Assembly (NCBI RefSeq): GCF_000617845.2
Contig: NZ_DF820425.1
Coordinates: 4,267,725 to 4,331,724, forward strand
From: Bradyrhizobium sp. DOA9
GTDB taxonomy: Bacteria; Pseudomonadota; Alphaproteobacteria; Rhizobiales; Xanthobacteraceae
DNA length: 64,000 nt
Direction: 5' to 3'
Positions 52,055 through 59,972 of this stretch are shown here, piece after piece (position 1 is the first letter of the stretch; each line of letters starts with the position of its first letter). The notes under the pieces were generated by a model. The model worked only from the letters and a program-made list of their open reading frames with translations, was not told the DNA's origin and searched no databases. The translations under genes and the position numbers were made by a program.

Positions 52055-52714
52055 TCAGCGCCGCCGCGGCCAGCGGAAGGCGGCCAGGCCGATGATTGCA
52101 AACAGCGCCTTGAACGACATCGCCATCGCAAAATAGACCGCGCAGATCACGGCGTAGACCTCGAAGCTGCGATAGGTGCGGCTCTCGATGAAGCCGGCGA
52201 CGTGAAACAGCTCATCAGTGGCGACCTGCGAGGCGAGCGAGGTGCCGAGCAGCAAGAGCACGAACTGGCTGGTCACGGCCGGATAGGCGTTGCGCAGCGC
52301 CGGCGGCAGAATGATGTGGCGAAACACCTGCCAGCCTGACAACCCCAGGCACTGGCCGGCCTCGACCTGGCTGCGCGGAATGGAATCGAGACCGGCGCGG
52401 ATGATCTCGACGGAATAAGCGCCGAAATAGAGCGACAGCGCGACGGCCGCAGCCTCGAGGGCCGGCAGCTTCAGGCCGAAGTTCGGCAGCACGAAGAACA
52501 CGATGAAGATCTGGATCAGCGACGGCGTGTTGCGGAACAGCTCGATGTAGCCGCGCACCAGCCAGCGCAGCGACGTGATGCGTCCGTTCAGCGCGACCGC
52601 ACCGGCGATGCCGATCACGAGCCCGGCGAGTGCCGAGATCACCGTCAGCTCCAGCGTGACGATGGCCCCGTCGATGAGCTGGTTCTGGTAGCGCCAGAGC
52701 GGCAGGAAGTTCAT
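52055..52714 (-). CDS. Amino acid ABC transporter permease 2
   Basis: The protein has 219 residues with the same topology as its neighbour. ELFRNTPSLIQIFIVFFVLP and the EAA loop AGLDSIPRSQVEAGQCLGLSGWQVFRHIILPPALR (about 107-141) are PAAT-type. The two permeases form the heterodimeric channel. It begins ten bases after the deaminase stop, so it is co-transcribed. Confidence 0.93.
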   Translation of the reverse strand: MNFLPLWRYQNQLIDGAIVTLELTVISALAGLVIGIAGAVALNGRITSLRWLVRGYIELFRNTPSLIQIFIVFFVLPNFGLKLPALEAAAVALSLYFGAYSVEIIRAGLDSIPRSQVEAGQCLGLSGWQVFRHIILPPALRNAYPAVTSQFVLLLLGTSLASQVATDELFHVAGFIESRTYRSFEVYAVICAVYFAMAMSFKALFAIIGLAAFRWPRRR

Positions 52715-52724
52715 CGCGCCGTTC

Positions 52725-54020
52725 TCAGCCGAACTGGGTGGGGAGGGCGCGCGTCACGACGCCGTCGGCATCGAGGCCGAAGATGACGCGCCAGCGGTCG
52801 AGGCAGGTGCAGGGATGCGAGATGCCGAAGGCGATGATGTCGCCGACCGCAAGCGCGGCTTCGGATGCGATCGAGAGGAATGCATGCTGGTCGTTCAGGC
52901 GCGTCACGGTGAGCGCGGCGGCGAGGCCTAGCTGCTCGACGCCGTCCCGGACCACGCGCAAGGGCACGGGCAGTCCCTGGTCGAAGGAAGCGTCGCGCAT
53001 GCCGAAGCCGGCGATCGCAAGTCCGTCCTCGGGACGCGACAGCACCTCGGCCCAGAGCGTCAGCGCGGGCCGAAAGCTCTCCATGGCGGAGTGGTGCAGC
53101 CCGTCGATGACGAGGCCGCCGCGCCGGTCGATTTCAGCGAAGGCGCGGGCATAGATGCCGTGATCGGCGAAGAACAGCGCGCCGGAGCGCAGCAGGACGG
53201 TGGCGTTGCCGTCGGCCCGCGCCACCGGCGCAAGGGCGCGTGCGACGATGTCGAAATAGGCCGAGCCGCCGGCACTGATGATCAACGGCCGCTTCGGGGC
53301 GGCGGCGCGCACCAGCGCAAATGTCTCGACGGTGCGCTCCAGCAGCGCGGCGATCGCGCGCATCGTCTCGTTGGTATCGGACGTTGCAGCGGCGCCTTCG
53401 TAAGTGGCGACGCCGCCGAGCACGAGCCGGTCGGCGGCGCGCACGGCTGCGATCGTCGCCTCGGCCGCGGCGCGGTCGCGCGCGCCGGCGCGGCCGGCGC
53501 CGAGCTCGGCCAATACGGACAGATCCCGGCGTTCTGCAATCCGCGCGCTCTCGGCGAGCGCAGCCACCGCGGCCGGGGAATCCGCGAAGGCGTGAAACTC
53601 GACGTCGGGATAGGCGCTCAGGAGCGCGCCGAGCCGCTGGCCGGCGGCGAGCCCGCCGATCTCGTTGGCCAGCAGCAGGCGCCGCTCGCCGCTCGCAAGC
53701 AGCACGGCGGCCTGCTGGACGTTGGCAATTGTCGTGCCCCAGGCGCCGGCCGCGCGCAGCGAATGGGCGAGCTCCGGCGACATCGGGGTCTTGGCGTGCG
53801 GAGCGACGGCAACGCCTGCGCTCGCGCACCATTTCAGGAAGAGGTCACGGTTGGCCGCGAAGGCGGCTTCATCCAGGGTGAGGACGGGCAGGGCGAGATC
53901 GCCGCGCGCAGGGGACCAGCGCTGGTTGCCGATGTCCTCGATGGTCACGCCATCGACCAGGGGAATGCCCCTTATCGTCGTCGACAGGCGTTGGCGATCC
54001 CACCGGGACAAGAACTGCAT
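52725..54020 (-). CDS. Fold-type III PLP amino acid deaminase (D-serine dehydratase-like)
   Basis: The protein has 431 residues. The N-terminal alanine-racemase-like barrel carries the PLP Lys in VAPHAKTPMSPELA (near 80) and WGTTIANVQQAAVLLASG. The C-terminal domain ends with ISHPCTCLDRWRVIFG, where His and Cys correspond to the metal ligands of the D-serine dehydratase family (DSD1). It probably eliminates ammonia from a D-amino acid or 3-hydroxyamino acid through an imine, which the RidA in the operon would clear. It is the first gene of the operon. Start 54020 has GGGAG five bases upstream; the ATG three bases earlier is also possible. Confidence 0.85.
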   Translation of the reverse strand: MQFLSRWDRQRLSTTIRGIPLVDGVTIEDIGNQRWSPARGDLALPVLTLDEAAFAANRDLFLKWCASAGVAVAPHAKTPMSPELAHSLRAAGAWGTTIANVQQAAVLLASGERRLLLANEIGGLAAGQRLGALLSAYPDVEFHAFADSPAAVAALAESARIAERRDLSVLAELGAGRAGARDRAAAEATIAAVRAADRLVLGGVATYEGAAATSDTNETMRAIAALLERTVETFALVRAAAPKRPLIISAGGSAYFDIVARALAPVARADGNATVLLRSGALFFADHGIYARAFAEIDRRGGLVIDGLHHSAMESFRPALTLWAEVLSRPEDGLAIAGFGMRDASFDQGLPVPLRVVRDGVEQLGLAAALTVTRLNDQHAFLSIASEAALAVGDIIAFGISHPCTCLDRWRVIFGLDADGVVTRALPTQFG

Positions 54021-54070
54021 CATCGCTCCCTCAGCGGCTCTCGACCGCGGCAAGAAACGATACGTTCTAG

Positions 54071-54084
54071 TGACAACGTTGTCA
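54071..54084. promoter_or_regulatory. LacI-type operator TGACAACGTTGTCA
   Basis: This is a perfect 14-bp palindrome with central CG, 51 bp upstream of the deaminase start and the only strong dyad in the 141-bp gap. Its form matches LacI/GalR-family sites. The LacI regulator at the other end of the operon is the obvious partner. Confidence 0.72.
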
Positions 54085-54161
54085 TTAGCGGATTTTAGCC
54101 AATCTGAGGCCGAATTTGATGAATCTAGGTATTAAGGTAGGGAGCTCTGCCGTGGAGTAGG

Positions 54162-55004
54162 CTAATGCCCGCCGCCCATCTGGATGAGCAGCTCCTCGAT
54201 GTCGACATCGACCTGGCCGGCGGCCCTGACGTGGCGGACCTCGACGCTGTCGGGCCCGAAGCGGTATTCGACGAGGCCGACTTCCTTGATCGCGATCCGG
54301 TCCTGGCGGGAATCGTTGATGACAAAGCCCGCTGACGGCGCCCAGACGTGGCGGGTGTGGCGGAAGGTGAAGTCGCGGCGCTGATGCACGTGGCCGCTGG
54401 CGACGAGACGCAGGTCGACCTTGCCGAACATCTCGATCATCCGCGCCCGCGCCGGCTGCGGCACGTAGCGGATCGACGTCTCCGGCGTCTCGGCGTCGTC
54501 GGGCAGGTTGAGAAACAGCGGCTTGTGCAGGAACAGCGCGACCGGCCGGCCGTTCGTGCGCGAGATTTCTTGAGACAGCCAGTCGAGTTGCTCCGCCTCG
54601 AAGGCGAGGCCCGAATTCATCACCAGCGAATTGAGGCCGATGAAGCGCCAGCCCGCGGCCTCGAACGCCCAATGGTCTTCGCCGATGATGTTGCAGAACT
54701 GCCGGCGGTGCGTCTCGCTGACCGGCGGCTTCGGCGCCGGCCCGATCGCGGTCGGATTGTCGCCGATGTCGTGATTGCCGGGGATGTAGCGGCAGGTGAC
54801 GGGCAGCGCGTCGTGCAGGCCTTTGGCGAATTCGACGTCGTTGCGGCTGGTCGGCCCGTCGAACGAGACGTCGCCGGTGTTGACGACGAGGTCGGGCCTG
54901 CTGGCGTCGATGTGCTCGCTGATGCGATGGAAGTTGGCGATCAGGCCGGGGAAACGCTGGCCGAGATGGGTGTCGGAAATCTGCGTGAGACGAAATTCGG
55001 ACAT
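54162..55004 (-). CDS. Calcineurin-like metallophosphoesterase
   Basis: The protein has 280 residues with the complete dimetal site: ISDTHLG (about 9-15), NTGDVSFDGP (about 42-51), PGNHDIGDN (about 74-82), a central LFLHKPLF and GHVHQRRDF (about 205-213). It resembles class III cyclic nucleotide phosphodiesterases (CpdA-like) but may act on other phosphoesters. There is no signal peptide, so it is cytoplasmic. It lies upstream of the deaminase operon, with the LacI-type site between them, so it is probably not part of that operon. Confidence 0.88.
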   Translation of the reverse strand: MSEFRLTQISDTHLGQRFPGLIANFHRISEHIDASRPDLVVNTGDVSFDGPTSRNDVEFAKGLHDALPVTCRYIPGNHDIGDNPTAIGPAPKPPVSETHRRQFCNIIGEDHWAFEAAGWRFIGLNSLVMNSGLAFEAEQLDWLSQEISRTNGRPVALFLHKPLFLNLPDDAETPETSIRYVPQPARARMIEMFGKVDLRLVASGHVHQRRDFTFRHTRHVWAPSAGFVINDSRQDRIAIKEVGLVEYRFGPDSVEVRHVRAAGQVDVDIEELLIQMGGGH

Positions 55005-55073
55005 GCGATCATCCTACCCGTCGCCGCGCGTCGGAACGATGACGGCGCGGGCATGGATCGCAACGAACAAAGT

Positions 55074-55688
55074 TTAAAGCACGCGGTAGCGGATGGTGTA
55101 GCCGTCCTGCGGGGCGACGGCACCGGCGAGCGGGGCGGCGATGCGGTCGGCGAGGTGCCAGGGGCCGAACTGGGCGGAGCGATGCGGCTCGGCCGGCAGG
55201 CGGAGGCGAAACTCGAAGATGCCCTTGCCTGAGAGGTTCACGACCAGAACGCGATCGGCCGTGCGGTGGTTGAGCGCCACTGCGCCGCGCAGCACGGCCC
55301 GGCCGTCCGAGAGGTCGCGCACGCCGTCCAGCAGCGCCAATGTCTGGTTGCGATCGGTGTGCAGCTCGATCTGGCTGTCGTTCGCCGCCGCCAGCATCTC
55401 CCGGGGCATGCGGATCTCGAACTCGACGGCAGGCTTGGAGGGATTGAGACCGAGATAGGCGAGCGCAGCGTGGCGCATGTCGTAGGCGGCAAAGGCGAAC
55501 AACGCGAGCGCGGCCAAGCCGGCCAGGCCATGCCTGATGACGTCGCGCCAGGTTCGATAGCTGAGGCGGAAGTAGACCGTCATGGCCAGCGCGACCGCGA
55601 GCGCTGCTGCAATCCCCGACAGCGCCGACATCAGGAGGCCGAGCTGGCCATCGGCGGCTTCGCTGAAGAAGCTGGACAAGGAATTCAT
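55074..55688 (-). CDS. Membrane protein of unknown function, 204 aa
   Basis: Two membrane helices lie in the N-terminal half (about 15-40, LLMSALSGIAAALAVALAMTV, and about 53-70, GLAGLAALALFAFAAYD), joined by the basic cytoplasmic segment RLSYRTWRDVIRH. The C-terminal part, about 115 residues on the outer side, is a beta-rich domain (VEFEIRMPREML; VLVVNLSGKGIFEFRLRLP; DGYTIRYRVL). This layout resembles FixH-like small assembly proteins only superficially. It follows the radical SAM gene on the same strand after 152 bp. No family is recognised. Confidence 0.65.
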   Translation of the reverse strand: MNSLSSFFSEAADGQLGLLMSALSGIAAALAVALAMTVYFRLSYRTWRDVIRHGLAGLAALALFAFAAYDMRHAALAYLGLNPSKPAVEFEIRMPREMLAAANDSQIELHTDRNQTLALLDGVRDLSDGRAVLRGAVALNHRTADRVLVVNLSGKGIFEFRLRLPAEPHRSAQFGPWHLADRIAAPLAGAVAPQDGYTIRYRVL

Positions 55689-55840
55689 GGCGTTGTCTCG
55701 CGGGCCCGAGTGGCCGAAATCGCCTCAACAATCTGTGGTTGGTCGCAAGGGCGGGAACGCCGGTTCAACTTGCTCGCGGGCGACGGCAGCAATCCCGCGA
55801 AAGACGCCGGCGCTGCTGCGTGCCGGCGGTATCCGAAACG

Positions 55841-56845
55841 CTATTCCGCGGCGGCCAATACTGGGGTCGGGCGGCGGTTCGCGGCGTTGAATTTGCCGCA
55901 CACCTGCGTGCTGAGGCAGTCGTCGCATTGCCGCGAACGCGCGGCCTGTTGCAAGAGGCGGAAGCGGCCGGGCAGGGCGGCGAGATCGGCGGCGCTGCGC
56001 AGGCTGCCGATATCGATGCCGTAGTCTTCCGTCGTGAAGCTGCAGGGCGAGACCTGGCCCTTCTCGTCGATGAAGAGGAAGCTCTCGCCCGGATCGCAAT
56101 TGGCCACCGGCATCCGTTCGCCCAGCGTGCTCGCCCGGATCCGTGCCAGATATTGCTCCCCGCCGACCAGCATGGCGCCGCGTGCTGCGAGGTTTTTGCG
56201 GATCGCCGGCAGCGCCTGTTCCAGCGCGTCGACGTCGGCGCGGGTGAGGCGGTGCTGCGGATAGAATTCCGGGCGGTCGCGGCCACCGAGCTGGTTGTAG
56301 GTGATCTCGACGATGCCCCAATCGGTGAGCTCTTCGCACAGCGCGGCGAAGTCACGGACGTTCTGGCGCATCAGTACGACATTGGCGCGCAGCTTCAGCT
56401 TGGAGCCGAGCGCGTGCGCCTCGGTCTTGAGCTGAGGGACCCAGCGGCGCAGCTTCTCGAAGCCGCCGGCCCAGCCGCGCGAAGGATCATGGAAGGCGGC
56501 AAAGCCGTCGACGCTGATGGTCAGCTCCTTGTAGGTCTCGCACAGATGCTGGCGCAGCGCCGGGCTTCCGAGGGTAGTGCCGTTGGTGGTCGCGCTCACT
56601 TCGAGACCGAGCCCGCGTACAGCGTGAGTCAGCGCCTGCAACTGCTGCCAGCGCAGCGGCTCGCCGCCGAGCCAGCTCAGGAGCACCCGGTCGCCGGTCT
56701 CCGCCTGGTGCTCGGCCAGCACCGCGGCGAAGCGGAGGACGTCCGCCGGGGCAGCCTGGCTGCGCGGAAAGCCGAGCCGCTTGTCATACGCGCAGAATCC
56801 GCAGGCGAGGTTGCAACTGTCCACGACACGCCAGACGACGATCAT
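55841..56845 (-). CDS. Radical SAM/SPASM-like protein
   Basis: The protein has 334 residues. The 4Fe-4S cluster motif is CNLACGFC (about 12-19), followed by SWLGGEPLRW, a variant of the GGEP SAM-binding motif. The C-terminal part has cysteines in NCDPGES, SPCSF and CDDCLSTQVCGKF, a SPASM-like auxiliary cluster arrangement also seen in peptide- and protein-modifying enzymes. It therefore probably modifies a peptide or protein, or is an anaerobic sulfatase-maturase relative; no precursor peptide gene is evident nearby. It is divergent from the Nudix-type regulator, with a 7-8-7 inverted repeat between them. The start follows GAGAGG. Confidence 0.85.
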   Translation of the reverse strand: MIVVWRVVDSCNLACGFCAYDKRLGFPRSQAAPADVLRFAAVLAEHQAETGDRVLLSWLGGEPLRWQQLQALTHAVRGLGLEVSATTNGTTLGSPALRQHLCETYKELTISVDGFAAFHDPSRGWAGGFEKLRRWVPQLKTEAHALGSKLKLRANVVLMRQNVRDFAALCEELTDWGIVEITYNQLGGRDRPEFYPQHRLTRADVDALEQALPAIRKNLAARGAMLVGGEQYLARIRASTLGERMPVANCDPGESFLFIDEKGQVSPCSFTTEDYGIDIGSLRSAADLAALPGRFRLLQQAARSRQCDDCLSTQVCGKFNAANRRPTPVLAAAE

Positions 56846-56923
56846 GTTGGCCTCTCTCTTTGCCTCACTGTCTCAGACGATGATTGCCATCGCCTTATTC
56901 AAGCCTGGGCTCGCTGCCTCTCT

Positions 56924-56945
56924 ATTGCAACTTGTTATTTGCAAT
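56924..56945. promoter_or_regulatory. Inverted repeat ATTGCAA-N8-TTGCAAT
   Basis: Perfect 7-bp arms at 56924-56930 and 56939-56945, in an AT-rich stretch between the divergent radical SAM and Nudix-type regulator genes: 79 bp from the first start and 29 bp from the second. It is probably the regulator's own operator and could control both genes. Confidence 0.6.
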
Positions 56946-56974
56946 TTGCTATTTGTGTGAGATAGCTTGGGGTT

Positions 56975-57640
56975 ATGGCCACCGAGCTGATCCGTCCGAT
57001 CCTGACCGTCGATGTCGTGCTTCTCACCCTGCACGACGACCGCATCCAAGTCGTGCTCCAGGCGCGCGAAAAGGCCCCGCATGCCGGCCAGCTCGCGCTG
57101 ATCGGCGGCTATGTTCACCCCGAGGAGGATCCGTCCACGCAGACCGCTGCGGCGCGCGTGCTGAGGGGCAAGGCTGGCCTCTCGGTCCGCGTGCTCGAGC
57201 AATTGATGACGTTTTCCGGCGGAAGCCGCGATCCGCGCGGCTGGTCGGCGTCGGTCGCGTATTACGCGCTGTTGCCGCACCGGGATTTCGCCGCGCGGGG
57301 CGATGCCTCGCTGAGGATGCTGCCGGTTGCCGAAGCGAAGGGGCTGCCGTTCGATCACGATGCGATCGTGGCCGGCGCGATACAGCGGTGTCGGCGCCGT
57401 GCGGCCTATTCGTCGCTGCCGGCCTTCCTGTTGCCGCCGGAATTCACGCTGCCGGAGCTGCGGCGCGCTTATGAGGCCGCGCTCGGCCGCTCCCTCAACG
57501 ACAGCGCCTTTCGCCGCAAGATCGACGAGCTCCGGATGATCGAGCCGGTCGCGGGTTCCCTCAGCAAGGTGACGGCGCGACCGGCGCAATTGTTCCGCCT
57601 GACGAAAGCGAACGTTGTCGAATTCGATCGCACCGTGTAG
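56975..57640 (+). CDS. NrtR-like regulator: degenerate Nudix domain plus winged helix
   Basis: The protein has 221 residues. The N-terminal Nudix fold (about 8-135) has TVDVVLLTLHDDRIQVVLQ and the box region GGYVHPEEDPSTQTAAARVLRGKAGL. The canonical REUXEE residues are replaced (RVLRGK), so catalysis is unlikely and the domain probably senses a nucleotide-like ligand, as in NrtR. The C-terminal winged helix (about 145-215) reads FTLPELRRAYEAALGRSLNDSAFRRKIDELRMIEPV. NrtR proteins repress NAD or sugar genes, but here the neighbour is a radical SAM gene, so the ligand is open. Confidence 0.82.
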   Translation: MATELIRPILTVDVVLLTLHDDRIQVVLQAREKAPHAGQLALIGGYVHPEEDPSTQTAAARVLRGKAGLSVRVLEQLMTFSGGSRDPRGWSASVAYYALLPHRDFAARGDASLRMLPVAEAKGLPFDHDAIVAGAIQRCRRRAAYSSLPAFLLPPEFTLPELRRAYEAALGRSLNDSAFRRKIDELRMIEPVAGSLSKVTARPAQLFRLTKANVVEFDRTV

Positions 57641-57689
57641 CGGTTGCTTGCGCGAGCGACCGTTCGTGCCTCAGTTCGGGAAAGTTCCG

Positions 57690-58112
57690 ATGTCCGTTCA
57701 AATGGTCCTGCTGCCGGTCTTCGTGCAGGTCGCTCTCACCTTCGCGCTACTGATCGGCATGGTCCTGGCGCGCCGCAAGACCCTGGTCTCCGGCGAGACC
57801 AGGATCCGCGACATTGCGCTCGGCGAGCCGAACTGGCCGAAGGGCGCCACGCAAATCGCCAATTGCTACCGCAACCAGTTCGAGCTGCCGGTACTGTTCT
57901 ACGTCCTGATCGCGCTGGCATTGCCCTTGCGCCGGGCCGACCTCTTCATCGTGCTGATGTCCTGGGTGTTCGTGGTGACGCGTTTTGCCCATGCCGGCGT
58001 GTTCGTCTCCTCCAACGATCTCGGCCGCCGCTCCACGGTCTGGCTCGCCGGCGTCTTGGTGTTGCTCGCGATGTGGATCTACTTCGCGCTGAAGCTGCTG
58101 TTGCTGATCTGA
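57690..58112 (+). CDS. MAPEG family membrane protein
   Basis: The protein has 140 residues and four hydrophobic helices. The loop after helix 1, ARRKTLVSGETRIRDIALGEPNWP, and the conserved NCYRNQFELPVLFYVLIALAL (about 68-88, RNxxE-like) place it in the MAPEG (membrane-associated eicosanoid/glutathione metabolism) superfamily. The function in bacteria is mostly unknown; a glutathione-dependent activity is possible. The ATG at 57690 has GGGAAAG upstream. The rsmB-like gene follows 35 bp later. Confidence 0.85.
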   Translation: MSVQMVLLPVFVQVALTFALLIGMVLARRKTLVSGETRIRDIALGEPNWPKGATQIANCYRNQFELPVLFYVLIALALPLRRADLFIVLMSWVFVVTRFAHAGVFVSSNDLGRRSTVWLAGVLVLLAMWIYFALKLLLLI

Positions 58113-58147
58113 GCCTGACGCGCCGGATCCAATCTGAAAGACTTGAA

Positions 58148-59449
58148 ATGACCCCCGCTGCCCGGCTGTCCGCAGCCATCGAACTGATCGACACCATCGA
58201 GAGAGACCGCGTGCCCGCGGCGAAGGCGCTGAAGGAGTGGGGCACCGCGCACCGTTTCGCCGGCTCGGGCGATCGCGCCGCCATCGCCGGCCTCGTCTGG
58301 GACGTGCTGCGCCGCTACGCCTCGAGCGCCTGGCTGATGGATTCCGATACCGCGCGGGCGCGGCTGATCGGCATGCTCCGCCTCGAGCGCAACATGGACA
58401 CGGCGACCATGGGTGCCTTGTTCGACGGCAGCCGCTTTGCGCCGGCGCCGCTGACCGAGGCGGAAGAGGCTGCGCTCGCCTCGCGCTCCCTCCAGGACGC
58501 ACCGGCCGCCGTCGCCGGCGACTATCCGGAGTGGCTCGACCCGCACCTTGCAAAAGTGTTCGGCGAGGACCGCGCCGCAGAGGCGGCCGCGATGGCGAGC
58601 CGGGCGCCGCTGGATTTGCGCGTCAACACGCTAAAATCCAATCGCGACAAGGTGCTGAAGGCGCTTTCTCATCTTCATGCGAAACCGACGCCCTGGTCCG
58701 CAACCGGCCTGCGCATCGAGCTTTCCGCCGATGCGCGCAACCCCGGCATCCAGGCGGAGGAGGATTTCATCAAGGGCGCAATTGAAGTGCAGGATGAGGG
58801 ATCGCAGCTTGCGGCCCAGTTCACCGCGGCAAAACCCGGCGAGCAGGTGATCGATCTCTGCGCCGGCGCCGGCGGCAAGACGCTGGCGCTGGCCGCCCTG
58901 ATGCAGGGCAAGGGCCGGCTGATCGCAACCGACCGCGACAAGCGCCAGCTTGCGCCGATCCATGAGCGGCTGTCGCGCGCCGGTGTCCACAACGCTGACA
59001 TCCGCACGCCCAAGGGCGAGGCCGATCCGCTCTCGGACATCCGCAGCACCGCCGATCTCGTCGTGATCGACGCCCCCTGCACGGGAACCGGCACCTGGCG
59101 CCGCAACCCCGATGCCAAATGGCGCATGCGCCCCGGCGCGCTGGAGATACGCCTGCGCGACCAGGCCGAGGTGCTCGAGCGTGCGGTTCCGCTGGTCAAG
59201 CCGGGCGGCCGCATCGCCTATATCACCTGCTCGGTGCTGGCGGAGGAGAACGGCGAGCAGGTGAGGGCGTTCGTCAGCCGCCATGGCGAGTTTGCAGTGG
59301 TGCCGCCAGAGCAGACCGCGAGCGTGCTTTGGGACAAGGCGGAGGCCTTTGGCGCGGCCGCGCTGCAGTCAGCCGAGGGCTGGCTGATGACGCCGCGGCG
59401 GACCGGGACGGATGGGTTCTTCGTCTCGGTGCTGAAGAAGGCGGGCTGA
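58148..59449 (+). CDS. RsmB/NOP family rRNA m5C methyltransferase
   Basis: The protein has 433 residues. The N-terminal part (about 1-140) is the helical NusB-like region without a clear NusB signature. The SAM motif VIDLCAGAGGKTLALAALM (about 235-253), the catalytic cysteine in VIDAPCTGTGTWRRNPDAKW (about 308) and the second cysteine in YITCSVLAEENGEQV are all present. It methylates a cytosine in rRNA. The gene sits in the guaB-guaA neighbourhood, as in many alphaproteobacteria. The start ATG at 58148 follows a weak ribosome-binding site. Confidence 0.9.
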   Translation: MTPAARLSAAIELIDTIERDRVPAAKALKEWGTAHRFAGSGDRAAIAGLVWDVLRRYASSAWLMDSDTARARLIGMLRLERNMDTATMGALFDGSRFAPAPLTEAEEAALASRSLQDAPAAVAGDYPEWLDPHLAKVFGEDRAAEAAAMASRAPLDLRVNTLKSNRDKVLKALSHLHAKPTPWSATGLRIELSADARNPGIQAEEDFIKGAIEVQDEGSQLAAQFTAAKPGEQVIDLCAGAGGKTLALAALMQGKGRLIATDRDKRQLAPIHERLSRAGVHNADIRTPKGEADPLSDIRSTADLVVIDAPCTGTGTWRRNPDAKWRMRPGALEIRLRDQAEVLERAVPLVKPGGRIAYITCSVLAEENGEQVRAFVSRHGEFAVVPPEQTASVLWDKAEAFGAAALQSAEGWLMTPRRTGTDGFFVSVLKKAG

Positions 59450-59457
59450 TCCACGTT

Positions 59458-59495
59458 GTCATTCCGGGCTGTCGCTTCGCGCGCCCCGGAATGAC
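59458..59495. repeat. Dispersed repeat GTCATTCCGGG/CCCCGGAATGAC
   Basis: A short inverted repeat just after the methyltransferase stop, related to 874-955. It probably contributes to 3'-end stability of the upstream transcript. Confidence 0.65.
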
Positions 59496-59516
59496 GATGA
59501 CTGGGGCCCACAAACA

Positions 59517-59551
59517 AAAGCCCCGCAGACCGGTCCCGGTCGCGGGGCTTT
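59517..59551 (-). terminator. Rho-independent terminator of cspA
   Basis: AAAGCCCCGC (59517-59526) pairs perfectly with GCGGGGCTTT (59542-59551) over a 15-base loop. Read on the minus strand the stem is followed by TTTTGTTTG, so it should end the cspA transcript, whose stop is about 50 bases away; it could also help stop the convergent methyltransferase transcript. Confidence 0.88.
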
Positions 59552-59602
59552 CGAGCTCTGACGTTCTGCCGGTACGTCCGCGGTCAGAACGGTGCGCAGG
59601 CG

Positions 59603-59812
59603 TTAGCCGACGCGGAGATTGTCAGCCGAGGACTTGCCGCTGCGACGATCGGCGACGATGTCGAACGAGACCTTCTGGCCCTCGTTGAGGGTGGAGAGGC
59701 CGGCGCGCTCGACGGCGCTGATGTGCACGAACACGTCCTTCTGGCCGTCGTCCGGCTGGATGAAACCATAACCCTTTTGGGTGTTGAACCACTTCACGGT
59801 GCCCATAGCCAT
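59603..59812 (-). CDS. cspA: Cold shock protein
   Basis: The protein has 69 residues, a single cold-shock domain. The RNA-binding motifs RNP1 (KGYGFIQPD) and RNP2 (VFVHISAVE) are intact, and the C-terminal half is NEGQKVSFDIVADRRSGKSSADNL. It binds single-stranded nucleic acid as an RNA chaperone. The start is the first of two close ATGs, preceded by AAGGAAA. A strong promoter lies about 160 bp upstream, leaving a long leader as in cold-inducible csp genes, and a good terminator follows. Confidence 0.95.
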   Translation of the reverse strand: MAMGTVKWFNTQKGYGFIQPDDGQKDVFVHISAVERAGLSTLNEGQKVSFDIVADRRSGKSSADNLRVG

Positions 59813-59972
59813 GGGAATTTCCTTTGTTAGAGAGGGTACGCACGCGGACCGGTACGCGTCGCTGCGCCCTTGATCCTGTTCAGTCGATGTTTGGAGAAGT
59901 CATCTGAAGCGTGCGCGCCCGTCTGTAACGAAGCGAAGCGGCCCAGTCGTTCGGCCAAGTATCGATGATCAC

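Noticed and set aside
48146..54020. Ectoine degradation cluster
   Set aside because: Only a DoeB-like deacylase and an amino acid transporter are present. DoeA, the aminotransferase and semialdehyde dehydrogenase, and the MocR-type regulator EnuR are all missing.
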